Positions 46,308-57,854 of a DNA stretch of 64,000 nucleotides are shown piece after piece. Location: assembly GCF_014805685.1 (NCBI RefSeq), contig NC_060893.1, positions 466,193-530,192 of the forward strand, read 5' to 3'. The notes beneath the pieces are model-generated. The model had not been told where the DNA came from and ran no database searches. It worked only from the letters and a program-made list of their open reading frames with translations. The position numbers were made by a program, and so were the translations under genes. Within the stretch, counting starts at the first letter, position 1. Every line of letters begins with the position of its first letter. Source of the DNA: Silurus meridionalis. Lineage: Eukaryota; Chordata; Actinopteri; Siluriformes; Siluridae.

Positions 46308-49228
46308 TCAGTTGTTAGTGAGGGTGATTGCTTGGGGAAAGAAACTGTTCCTGTGTCTGGCAGTTTTAGTGAACAAAGTTCTGTAGCGCCTGCCAGAAGG
46401 GAGGAGCTGAAAGATGTTGTGTCCAGGGTGTGAAGGGTCATTAATGATTTTTCCTGCCCGGTTTCTGGTTCTTGTATGGTACAAGTCCTGGAGAGTGGGC
46501 AGGGGGGCACCAATGATTTTTTCTGCTGTTTTAACAGTTTTCTGCAGTCTGTTTCTGTCCTGTTTTGTTGCTGCTCCAAACCAGATGGTGATTGATGAGC
46601 ACAGGACAGATTCAATGACTGCAGTGTAGAACTGTATCAACAGCTCCTGTGGCAGACTGTACTTCCTTAATTGCCTTAGAAAGTACATCCTCTGCTGGGC
46701 CTTTTTCAGAATTGAGTTTATGTTTGATTCCCATTTCAGGTCTTGGGAAATGGTAGTGCCCAGAAACTTGAAGTTCTCCACAGGTGACACAGGAATGTTG
46801 GATATTGTGAGGGGGAGTAGTGTTGAAGGATGTTTCCTAAAGTCCACTATCATCTCCACAGTTTTGAGTGTGTTTAGCTCAAGGTTGTTCTGACTGCACC
46901 ATAGCACCAGCTGCTTCACCTCCTGCTTATATGCAGACTCGTCACCATCTTGGATTAGTCCAATGAGCGTGGTGTCATCTGCAAATTTCAGGAGTTTGAC
47001 AGTTGGGTCACTTGATATGCAGTCATTCGTATAAAGGGAGAATAGCAGTGGGGAAAGGACACACCCTGAGGAGCACCAGTGCTGACTGTCTGAATACCGG
47101 AGGTAACACCTCCCAGTCTCACCTGTTGTTTCCTGCCTGTCAGGAAGCTGGTGATCCATTGACAGATGGCAGGGGTATAGTAAGGTTTAGGAGTTTGAGT
47201 GGAGGATTCCCGGAATTATTGTATTGAAAGCCGAACTAAAGTCAACAAACAAAATCCGGGCATATGTTCCTGGGCAGTCAAGGTGTTGCAGAATGTAGTT
47301 TAGCCCCATGTTGACTGTGTCATCCACCGATCTGTTTGCTCGGTATGCAAACTGGGGATCCAGCAGCTGTTCTGTCACCTTCTTTAGATGGGCCAATACC
47401 AGCTTTTCAAATGTCTTCATGACGACAGATGTCAGAGCGACAGGCCTGTAGTCATTCAGTCCAGTAATGGAGGGTTTCTTGGGGACTGGGATGATTGTGG
47501 AGAGTTTAAAGCAGGAGGGGACCTCACACAACTCCAGTGATCTGTTGAAGATAGAGGTGAAAATGGGAGCCAGTTGGTCAGCACATGCTTTGAGACAGGA
47601 GGGGGAGACACCGTCTGGGCCAGGAGCCTTCCTTGTCTTCTGTCTCTGAAAGAGCCGATACACATCCTTTTCACAAATCGTGAGCGCAACTTGAGTGCTG
47701 GAAGGAGTTGTAAGTGAGGATTCCAGAGGTGTGATGGGGGCAGACATTGGGCTGGGTTGGATGAGAGGTGTGAAGATATTGTTCTCAAACCTGCAGTAGA
47801 AGGTGTTGAGGTCGTCAGCCAGGTCTTTGTTTGCTTCAGTGGGGAGGGGTGGTCTCCTGTAGTTTGTAATATTTTGCAGGCCTTTCCACACTGATGCAGG
47901 GTCGTTAGCTGAAAACCTGCTTTTCAGCTTTTCAGAGTAGCTTCTTTTGGCTATTCTGATCTCCTTTTTCAGTTGGTTCCTGGCCTGCTTGTACAGAGCT
48001 TTGTCCTCCCCTCTGTATGCATCTTCCTTGGCATGTCGAAGTTTTTTCAGTTTGGCTGTGAACCATGGCTTGTTGTTACTAAACTTGCAGAAGGTTTTGG
48101 TTGGCACACACGTCTTCACAAAAACTGATGTAGGATGTCACAGTGTCAGTCAGCTCATCCAGGCTGTCAGTTCCAGCCTCAAAGACACTTTGACCCAATC
48201 AGTGCAGTCAAAGCAGTCTTGTAGTTCCTGCTTTGCCTCACTGGTCCATCTCTTCACTGTTTTGACTACAGGCTTAACAGATTTTAGTTTCTGCCTGTAT
48301 GTTGGAATAAGATGAACCAAGCAGTGATCAGAGTTCCCTAAAGCTGCCCGGGGTACAGAGCGATACGAGTCCTTAAGAACGGTGTAGCAATGATCCAGTG
48401 TGTTTTTCCCTCTTGTCGGACAGTTAATATGTTGCCTGTATTTTGGAAGTTCTACTGTTAGTTTTGCTCTGTTAAAGTCTCCAAGGATAATAAAAAGAGA
48501 ATCCGGATGTTTTTGCTCCAAGCCGGATATTTGGTTTGCCAGGTTTTGCAGTGCATCATTCACGTTGGCCTGAGGTGGGATGTAAACTCCGGTCAGAATG
48601 AATGAGGAAAATTCGGTTTACAGTTTATTACCAGTGATTCCAAGTTTTCGCTGCAGTATTTATCCAGCACTGTGACATCTGTACACCAACGTTCGTTAAT
48701 GTAGAAGCAGATTCCGCCGCCTTTCGTTTTGCCCGATAGCTCCGTTACGCGATCCGCTCGGTGTAAGTGAAAGCCCGAGAGAAGTAATCCGCTGTCCGGG
48801 ATTGAGTGACTGAGCCAAGTTTCAGTAAAACAGAGAGCAGCGGAGCATGCAAAATCTTTGTTTGTTCCGTTAAGAAGAGTTAGTTCGTCCATTTTGTTCG
48901 GCAGTGAGCGGAGGTTCGCCAGGTGAATTGACGGGAGCGCAGTTCTAAATCCCCTCTGTCGCAGCTTCACTAGCGCGCCGGCGCGCTTCCCCCGCCGGCG
49001 TCTCCTCCATGTGCCATAGAGAGTGGCTGCAGCTCCAACTAAGATCTCCAAATAACTTTCCGGGTTTGTAAAAACTGTTGAAAAAGTGTCTGGAGTGAAC
49101 TCCCCGATGTTAAGCAATTCTTCTTTAGTGTAAGTTATTAGGGTAGGGTAACTAAACACACAGACAATAAACAAAAAGAAAGAGAGTACTAGAGAGAGTC
49201 GTGCCGAGGCTGCCATCCGCGGCGCCAT
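46308..49228 (-). pseudogene. L2-type ORF2, endonuclease-reverse transcriptase, frameshifted
   Basis: The frame starts at ATG 49228, inside the AAGATGGCGCC motif, with a hydrophobic stretch (LSLVLSFFLFIVCVF, about residues 12-26). The endonuclease domain runs about 48960-48290: [54 protein letters not shown]. After the linker ([17 protein letters not shown], near 48060) the RT follows at about 47650-46800: KAPGPDGVSPSCLK, LNDYRPVALTSVVMK, ILFVDFSSAFNTI, GCVLSPLLFSLY, LLKFADDTTLIG. The C-terminal end is LLPSGRRYRTLF and HRNSFFPQAITL, stop at 46308. Breaks occur near 48580, 48140 and 47190. Confidence 0.88.
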
Positions 49229-49233
49229 CTTGA

Positions 49234-49420
49234 CTCACAAAGAAACCTTGAGAGGAACCAAAAAGGAACCTCGTCCTGATCTGGGTCACATCAAATATCC
49301 ATTTATTACAGTTCCATCATTGTTGTGGTTTACTGTTTGGTGATCGGTGGTTGATTGCAGAACTGTTCATGTTTGTTGTGATCCTGAGCCATTTTGGCAG
49401 ACATGAAATCATTACAGTCC
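49234..49420 (-). repeat. Dispersed repeat, part 2 (other side of the LINE)
   Basis: It resumes with aagaaaccttgagaggaacc then ggaacctcgtcctgatctgg, the expected continuation of the repeat broken at 44335. The copy at 58540-58600 shows a related arrangement in the other direction (ggttcctctcaaggtttctt). Confidence 0.6.
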
Positions 49421-49544
49421 AAACTCATCCTCATTGTTCTTGAGGTGCTCAGTAACTTCATGAATCTTTCGGCTGTATGTGCATATGTATATACACTGTG
49501 TTTTATCTTGGCTAATGTTGGACATACAGTGATTATATCTTGAA

Positions 49545-50125
49545 CCCCATTTTCTTCTTCTTCTTATTTCGGCTGCTCCCATTAGTGGTCTCCACAGCGG
49601 ATCATCCATCTCCATCCCCCTGTCCTCTACATCTGCCTCTTTCAAACCAACTACATCACATCCATAAACCTCCTCCTTGGTCTTCCTCTTTTCCTCCTTC
49701 CTGGTGTCTCCATCCTCAGCATTCTCCTACGATATACCCCATGTCCCTCCTCTGCACATGTCCAAACCATCTCAATCACACCTCCCTCACCTTGTCTCCA
49801 AAACGTACTACATGTGCTGTCCCCCTAATAAATTTATTTCTAATCCTGTCCATCGTCGTTACTCCCAACGAACATCTCAACATCTTCAGCTCTGCTACCT
49901 CCAGCTCCACCTCCTGTCTTTTACTCAATGCCACTGTCTCTAATCCATACAACATCTCAGGTCTCACCACAGTCCTATAAACTTTCCCTTTTACTCTCAC
50001 AGATACTCTTCTATCACAAATCACTCCTGCTATCACTCTTCTCCACCCACTCCACCCTGCCTGCACTCTTTTCTTCACTTCTCTAACACACTCTACATTA
50101 CTCTGCACTGTTGACACAATGTACA
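49545..50125 (-). mobile_element. RTE-like LINE, C-terminal fragment
   Basis: The minus strand encodes VQSNVECVREVKKRVQAGW, VRVKGKVYRTVVRPEMLYGL, ELEVAELKMLRCSLGVTT and DRIRNKFIRGTAHV, then the FGDKVREV region and, at the 3' end, a degraded tail with wtcttcttct repeats. It matches the copy at 53855-54720, which is in the opposite orientation. Confidence 0.88.
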
Positions 50126-51151
50126 TATGTAAATAGTTAGTGGATGAAACGCTGCAGATGTGAAACAGGGAACATGGGTAATGTATGGCCTTCAGTGATG
50201 TTCTACCTGATGCAATCCACCTCTTAATCCCATCATTAAAAAGCCACGTCTACAGAAGGCATCAGTATTATAGAGAAGTGCAGTAGATCAGAGCTGCATC
50301 ACACACAGGATCTCATACAGTCAGAACGAACGTCATCACTAAAGCAAGAAACCCAATGATCACATTTCAACATGTCTCCTTTCACTGTAGCCACAACTGC
50401 ACCTCCACATACATCATCTCCAGCAGGAGCATCGTTATTCATCTCATCACATCACTCCGGGGTTCCTGCGTTTCTGTACACTGCATTACAGTTTTCCTGG
50501 TGATTTGAAATGAAGGTAAATTGTGTGTTTTTTGTGCAAATTCTACAGGAAAGAAAACACAAAAGTATAAACAGTGTAAAATCCTTAACAACTGTTTTGA
50601 ACTGTTTGAGTGACTTTTTCTAACGACGTCCAGCTTTTCTGGAAAATTCCGTATTGTAAACGTGCTTGTAAGTGAATCCGAGACACTTTTCTCCTCTGTC
50701 AGTCGTGCCGAATGAAAAGACAGCCATTAAATCCACACGAATATCTTGAGCTCTGAACAGTGACGCTTGTTAGAGGACCTCAGTGTGGCCAAATCACAAT
50801 CTGATTGGTTAAAGCGACAGCGTCAAGCAACATGGGTGATGTTTAACTTTAAACAGCCGTTAAGCACAAATCCAGATGAGGTGAAGACACTCACCTGCTC
50901 TCTATAGATATATCTAATTCCTCTGCAGTGTCTAATGTCACATCATCAATGTGCTTAACGTAGTGTGGACAGAAAATATGATACATATTAAATCATTTTA
51001 ATAATATATATATTATATTAAATCATACACAAATATGAGGAAGTACATTTTTGAGTTCAGAAGGAAATCCTGGGGACATTAAAACAATTAGCTTGAAATG
51101 ACTTTTATATTTGAATCATATTTTATGAATTTTATATACACAGACCCCCCC

Positions 51152-51152
<1 letters not shown>

Positions 51153-51209
<57 letters not shown>
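51153..51209. repeat. (CA)n microsatellite
   Basis: About 55 bp of CA followed by a short TA run. Confidence 0.97.
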
Positions 51210-51217
<8 letters not shown>

Positions 51218-52009
51218 ATGTATACACACCTTTTTGCTGTTTTTTTACGTTATTTTTGAAAGTCAAGAAAAACAAGCCGAGCCATTTCTATCTTTAAACA
51301 GTTGTATATTTGGACATTAATATACCATCATCTATTACACCTTCATGCACTGCAAAATGATGTTTTTTTTTCTTTCTTTTTTTTTTTATTCTCATTGATC
51401 ACAAACATAATATATATATATATAGACTCAAGCCTAAATAAAATATTGCTTCTCTAGTGGCTGATTTGGCACAGGATGTGTACAATGGAGTTAATCATGA
51501 GACCTCAAACGCTGCACTGAGATAGTTGACTTAAAGCTACATTTAAAAATAATAATAATAAATTGAACCTGGTTAGTTGAATCCTTTCTCTTTCTCTCGC
51601 TTGCAGGTGAGGAATATTTAGCAGAATCTGGGGATGGGTTTTTATCGTGGTTGCATTTATCTGAACGTCTTCTGCTGAACAAAAGAAATTGTTATTGCCG
51701 AACTCCTTACGGTCGTAACAATATTTAGTCTTGTTTTTTTTCTTTCTTTTTTTTTTTTTTTACAAATCCGAATGCATAAAAAAAACAGCATGAACACTTC
51801 CAACGAGGGATGCTTGGAATGGATTTGCAGTGCAAAGTGCAGGCAAACAGAGGGCACAGGAAGAACGTGAAAACTTCAATACTTCAGCGAGAATGTGGGT
51901 TTTTTTCCTGCACTCTGGCAAACAAATGGTTAAAGGTCTTTTCCATCATACATACAGGTGTGTTCTATTGCTTTTTACTGAGCATCAAAATAGAAAACCA
52001 CACAACACC

Positions 52010-52010
<1 letters not shown>

Positions 52011-52049
<39 letters not shown>

Positions 52050-52050
52050 T
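52011..52050. repeat. (AAT)n microsatellite
   Basis: Thirteen or so AAT units, within the likely 3' UTR of syt12. Confidence 0.97.
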
Positions 52051-52381
52051 TGTAGGTATTCGAATGTGGCTGCACTTTTCCGAACACAACCGAACAAATG
52101 ATGTTCAGATCAGCCGCCCTGTTTAAACTGCTACAAATGAAGAGAGATTTAACCTGGATAAAAGGACCTGGGAATTAAAGCAGACACAGGCAGAGTTTCA
52201 GTCTTTCGTTCAACATTTCTGCTCCACGGCTCTGTCTGTGTAACTGCTTTTAAAAAGATGATGATTTTTTCCTGAATAACAAAGACCTCTTGCCCCCTTT
52301 TTTTCTGAAGTCTTTACAGTTGGGTCACAGAGACAGTAGTCACCATGCAGGCGGGACCAGGAGAGCAGAACTCGGACCGAG

Positions 52382-55300
52382 TTAGGTCCTCCGCAGCGGG
52401 TGCCACATGGAAACCGGTTTGCGCAGCGTCGCCAGCATCTGGTTCCAGTGAGTGATACCCATGCCACTTGCCTCTGGCCCGATGATCACATGACCTACGT
52501 TTTCACCACGCCCATCTTCTGTGTTTTCAGCCACCGTGACTCGGAGAGAGAGGTCCTGTAGGGATAATGCAGGCAAACAGTTGGGAAAAATTATAGATAT
52601 ACGTTTACATTACAAACATTACAAAAATCATTTCATTCCTTTGATCAGAAATAAATGTTACAATTTTACATTTTCAAAAAGCAGATCAATTATTTATATA
52701 TCCAAATAACTGCAGAGCATCTGAACAAACGATTCATATTTGTATTAACATTAATAAAATCGGGTTGCGTTACCTGAAGCACAACAGCAGGCACTGAGAA
52801 GATCATGGCCTCATTGAAGATGGGGTTTGTATCATCTCTCTTAATGGAGGTTTTCTTCTTGCTGATCTTCCTGCCGTCTTGGAGGAGGTACACTTTCACA
52901 AAGGGATCTGTTCAATTACGCGTCAGGTTAGAAGCGGCGTACAGGAAGCATGTCAGTAAAATGAGGATGAATAATAATACCACGCTGACCTGCAGTGGTT
53001 TTGCCGTTAGTCCAGACCAGGTTCTTGGCTTTTGCCACCACCACCGTGAGGCGCTCTGCTGTGGGTAGGTAACTGAGTGAAAGCAGGATTTCTCCCACAG
53101 CATCCACAGCCTGCAGAAAAACAATACACTCCAAAAATCACAACTCGCAACATGCGAGATACAAAAGCGCTATACAAATACAGTCGACTTGTGAGATGAT
53201 CTGAAACACCAGAGTTGGATTTCAACATGACGTTCGATTTGAAAAAGATAAATCACTAAATATCTAATATCTTAACGGCTAAAGAGATAATTTTCTGGAG
53301 TTGTTGTTATGAAATCAAATGTGGATTCCATGTGGATTTGAAGGCTATCTGAATGACTCCTGCTACAAAGCTCAGATTTCATCTAATGAAGTATGATATT
53401 GATTAGTGTTCAGGGGTCTCCCATGTGTCAACACCTTATTGATGTCCTGGAGGTACAGCCAAGCATTAAAAGGCCTCATGGACAGGTCCAGATCTGAGAG
53501 TTTGAGTTCAGCCTGCCCCGCGCTGATGTTCCTCTCATCCAAGTCTACTCCAAACGCTGAGAAACGCAGGCTATACTCATCCACGGCTGCTGCTTCCAGT
53601 GGAATGGAGAAACGTTCATCAAACAACACGGTGAAGGCATTGCTCTGAATCTGCAGGAGAGAACACAGGGTTTAGCTGTGAGCAAGCTGCTACATAAAAT
53701 AGAAAACTGTCTAAATTTGACTTCACCAAAAGTATTTCCTGCTCAAATTTGTATGTAGGTAAAAAAAAGGCATTTATCACAACACTGCAGAATTGCTTCA
53801 TTTCCATATTTTCATTATACCTTAAACAGCATAAAAGCTCATTTTTATCATGTCATGTTATCTGCATCAAGGATCGGCTCTGAGCCCTTTTCTGTTTGCA
53901 GTGGTGATGGACAGGTTGATGGACGAGATCAGACAGGAGTTTCTGTGGACTATGATGTTTGCGGATGATATTGTGATTTGTGGTGAGAGTAGGGAGCAGG
54001 TGGAGAAGATCCTGGAGAGGTGGAGGTACTCGCTGGAGAAAAGGAGAATGAAAGTCAGTAGGAGTAAGACAGAGTACATGTGTGTGAATGAGAGGGAGGG
54101 CAGTGGAGGGGTGCGGTTCAGGAAGAAGAGGTGGTGAAGGTGGAGGAGTTCAGGTACCTGGGGTCAACAGTGCAGAGTAATGGAGAGTGTGTTAGAGAAG
54201 TGAAGAAAAGAGTGCAGGCAGGGTGGAGTGAGTAGAGAAGAGTGATCTCAGGAGTGATTTGTGATAGAAGAGTATCTGTGAGAGTGAAAGGGAAAGTTTA
54301 TAGGACTGTGGTGAGACCTGAGATGTTGTATGGATTAGAGACAGTGGCATTGAGTAAAAGACAGGAGGTGGAGCTGGAGGTAGCAGAGCTGAAGATGTTG
54401 AGATGTTCGTTGGGAGTGACGACGATGGACAGGATTAGAAATGAGTTTATTAGAGGGACAGTGCATGTAGGACATTTTGAAGACAAGGTGAGGGAGGTGA
54501 GATTGAGATGGTTTGGACATGTGCAGAGGAGGAACATGGGGTATATCAGTAGGAGAATGCTGAGGATGGAGACACCAGGAAGAAGGAAAAGAGGAAGACC
54601 AAGGAGGAGGTTTATGGATGTGGTGAGGGAAGACATGCAGGTAGTTGGTGTGAAGGCAGATGTAGAGGACAGAGAGGTATGGAGACGGATGATCCGCTGT
54701 GGCGCCCCCTAATGGGAGAAGCTGAAAGAAGATGATGTTATGTTAAAATACAATCTTTGGATGCAGCATTAAATTTATCTTCACTTGGACTATGAGACCC
54801 AAACCTGTTCCAGCATGAAAATGCCCATGTGTACAAAAACAGCTCCATGAAGATATGTTTTACATGAGTTGGAATGGAAGATCTCCAGCTATACAGCTCT
54901 GACCTCAAACTTATGGAACACCTTTGGGATAAATGTAAACACTGACTGCACCTCAGGCCTCCTCACCTTCTCACCTACATCAGTACCTGACTTTACTAAT
55001 GCTCTTCTGCCACTCTCTCCAGAAGAGTGGCAGGTTTTATAACAGCAAATGCGGAATCAAACTTTTGCCCATACAGTAATTTCTCGACTTTTTTTTATTA
55101 AAATAAAAATGTCAAGCATTTCCATTAGCATCCAATTTATCTTTTATGAAAATAAAGGAACTGAAATGAACTTACATGAAAATCTTCTTTTTGTAGGCAA
55201 TGATGTCATACTTTTTCTCTGAACTGTATCTGCATTAATCTTGTATTGTAATATATTATTAGTCAAATGCAACTACTGATTTCCTTCTTACTGATTTTTA

Positions 55301-57708
55301 ATTGATCAATAAACCAAACATAATATTATTCATCTTATTTATTATTTCAGGCTTTAGATTTTCAGGTCATTTGACTTCTTTCAAAGAAATAAAAGTTTAA
55401 ATGAAATTATTAGGGAAATGGATAAAAATATGCTTAACACTCTTTATTTTTGGATCATTGTAATCTCGGAATAAAAAATATAATTGAAAAAAAATAAATA
55501 AATAAATTCATTATGTTTAAGAATTTTCCATGTGCTAAAGGAAGAGCTCCAGGATGATGTTAATAAAAACACCTTTACACAGTGAGTATTTCCAAACCAC
55601 AAGTATTTAGTCGGAGCTAAACGGAGTGCATGTGTTTTGTCTGCAGTGGGAAAAGCATCAACGCTGCGCTCAGCTACTTTCGAACGACATCGCTGCTGAG
55701 AAAAGCTGAAGTCAGAGACCGATCTCCAATAAGAGGCACTTCTGTAACTCTAACGAGCTGCTCAGCTGATATCACTGCCGTCAGGACTCTTTAAATGTGA
55801 TTAAAAGCTCTGAGGGGGAAAGTGTTTGGAAATACAGGCGGTGATTGAAGACGTCCGTAATGCTGAACCTGAGAAGCAGGTGAATTAGTACTGTTTAAGC
55901 AAATCATGTAGGATGTAGTGCAAAAACTAATTTTGGGAGAAAGAGAACAATTTATGTGAGATGACCAGAGGTGGACAGAGGAGACCAAAAACTTTCCAGA
56001 CCTGCCTGATTCATCCTGATGTCCTACTAAGTCTTCTTCATTCAGAGGCAAATCAGTGCAGAAGATGGTTGATTGCAGTTGAATGTTAAACCATGAAGAT
56101 GAATCTGAGCTGCAATTGGCCATAAAGAGCCATTTTAGTTGTCACATGTACTTTACAGCAGAGTTAAATTCTTCCCTCGCATATCCCAGCGATGTTAGGA
56201 AGCTGGGGTCAGCCATGATACAACATCCCTGGAGCACAGAGGGTTAAGGGCCTTGCTCAAGGGCCCCAAGAGTGGCAGCTTGGAGATACATGTGCTTGTA
56301 CACCTAACCTTCTGATCAGTAACCCATAGTGTTGTAGCTCCGAACTGCTAGCCTCCGTTCAGACTTCTCTAACACACTGACACATTCTTAACCATATTTA
56401 TGTGCAAGGAAGAAGAAGAAGAAGAAAATAGGAGAAGAACAACACAACAGCCCTTTTGCTTCAGAACCCTGCTGAGCCCTGATGTCTGCACTATTTCTCT
56501 TTTCGTCTTTCTTTCTTTCCTTCTCTGACATTGCTGGCTTCCAGAGAGAGAGAGAGAGAACGTTTAGACTGAATTATAATCCTAATCATTTGGCTCTAAT
56601 ATAATGCTACTGATGCTCTTTAAGAACCCACACATGAGACATGAATGACTGATGATCTGAGCGTGTCTGCAGATTTTGGAGGATTTACGATGGTTGTGTG
56701 TATCACAGGTTAAATACATTTGGAGCTCATTGCGTTCACAGCAGGAGGAAATGCAGTGCCTCCAGAACCATGATAATATCCGGGATCTGTATGGATTAAG
56801 GCATGAATGATTTATCCATACCGGGGTTTCACAAGAACATTTACACTTTCATACATTTTTCTGAGCAGGTAAAAGAACCTAAATGGTAAAACTGCACAAA
56901 CGACTTTCCTCACCTGTGTGACGCCCACGTTGATCTCGTCAGGTAGGAGCGTGACAGTGACGTAGCAACCAGGGAAATTCTCCTCCTCCTTCTCCAGCAG
57001 GTCTTTGGCCTGATGCAGGGTGACATGTAATAGCGAGGCACGTGCCTCAAGCTCCAGCGTCACCTCCAGCTGACCCACGGTGACATCATGGCCGAACGTT
57101 TGGGCGATGGATGAGATGGAGCACAGCGAGTCGACCGAGGCGGAGCGTTTCATCTCGAGGTCCCGGCTCATCAGCTCCAGAGGGCCGAGTTCGCGGAAGC
57201 CGTCAGGCGTGTCGGCCAGCTGCAGGCTGGGCTTTCGGCTCGCCGTAGACGCTCTTCTGTGATTCGAAGCTGCGACGCACTAACAAAGTAGATCGCAGGT
57301 TTTTTATAAACAAGAGAAAGATTCATGGCAGGTTTTTACAGGCGGAATTATTGAGCACATGAAATAAATGAAGCCTGTTACCTTCTGCCTGACTTCAGAG
57401 TACGAGGTGCCATATTTCTCCTGCAGGTAACGGTAATTGAAGTTGGGATACGGCGAGGGAGCGGGGAAAGAGCCAGACCTCCAGAGCTTCCACAGATTTA
57501 CTCCAACTATACCAAGCAGAACCAGAAAGCCCAACAGGTACACACCGACCTCCCAGACTGGAGGGTCACGGATGACTGAAACCCCCACACATACATATCC
57601 TCTATTAGACACTCAATAAATCACTAAACACATGAATACCTCTCGGGTTCTTTTTCTCTTACCGCTGACATGGTAGTCAGAGATGTCCCGGCTATGTGAG
57701 GAGGACAT
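52382..57708 (-). CDS. syt12: Synaptotagmin-12, complete coding region, seven exons
   Basis: Synaptotagmin-12 (Srg1) is a vesicle membrane protein with two C2 domains that do not bind calcium in the usual way. Coding exons (minus strand): 57708-57663, 57575-57382, 57279-56914, 53650-53435, 53110-52990, 52907-52774, 52555-52382. All junctions are GT-AG and in phase, giving 416 codons. A short lumenal N-terminus is followed by a membrane segment (YLLGFLVLLGIVGVNLW, about residues 28-44) and the linker PSPYPNFNYRYLQEKYG. Next comes a Ser-rich stretch with KRSASVDS (about 124-131), placed like the PKA site of mammalian SYT12. C2A follows (about 145-275), then C2B (about 280-410) with AVGEILLSLSYLPTAERL, DPFVKVYLLQDGRK and the WHxL-type end (SMWHPLRRT). 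The C2B segment is nearly identical to mammalian SYT12, which fixes the identity. An upstream untranslated exon part begins at 57719. Confidence 0.97.
53855..54720 (+). mobile_element. RTE-like LINE, 3' half, antisense in syt12 intron 3
   Basis: The plus strand encodes HQGSALSPFLFAVVMDRLMD, TMMFADDIVICGESREQVE (intact FADD), MKVSRSKTEYMCVNEREGSG, and after frame breaks near 54135 and 54234 VRPEMLYGLETVALSKRQE, GHFEDKVREVRLRWFGHVQ and RRRFMDVVREDMQVVGVKAD, ending at a TAA at 54710-54712. The 5' half is missing. It is in the opposite orientation to syt12. Confidence 0.9.
54760..55080. mobile_element. Decayed DNA-transposon fragment in syt12 intron 3
   Basis: Contains agacccaaacctgttccagc, atgaaaatgcccatgtg, aaacttatggaacacctttg and ctctccagaagagtggcagg. 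The last is the complement of the ccactcttctgg motif at 60839 and 62146, so it belongs to the same non-coding family. Confidence 0.6.
56150..56370 (-). mobile_element. tRNA-derived SINE in syt12 intron 3
   Basis: The block cagagggttaagggccttgc then tcaagggccccaagagtggc is the reverse complement of the SINE body at 8800 and 31730. The tRNA-like head lies toward 56340 (ctaaccttctgatcagtaac). Confidence 0.6.
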
Positions 57709-57854
57709 GGTCCCACTGCCTGGAGAGAGAATGAACAACAGGTTAGAGACTTAATCTTTCTGTGGGATTAAGAAAGAATACCATTTAAATGCCCAGTTTA
57801 GACTTCGAGAAGGAAAAATGGAACCAAGTGACAAGTGTATGAATAAAATTTCTA

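Larger units (their letters stand above)
44336..49233 (-). mobile_element. L2/CR1-type LINE, near full length, split by a Tc1 insertion
   Basis: The 5' end is at about 49233 (TCAAGATGGCGCCG). The 3' end at 44336 carries a TGATTC repeat tail, as in L2/CR1 elements. Without the 1.5-kb transposon it is about 3.35 kb. It encodes one ORF2-type protein in broken pieces: an endonuclease (LNIHLANLRSLPNKM-like start, IILGDFN, GNSDH) and a reverse transcriptase with FADD intact. The element is inserted in the dispersed repeat at 44150-44335/49234-49420. Confidence 0.9.
50126..52381. other. Downstream flank of syt12; probable 3' UTR in part
   Basis: No gene is seen. On the minus strand the sequence below the syt12 stop (52382) is the likely 3' UTR; an AATAAA on that strand at 51390-51385 is a candidate poly(A) signal. 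Microsatellites: (CA)n 51153-51209 and (AAT)n 52011-52050. Confidence 0.4.
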
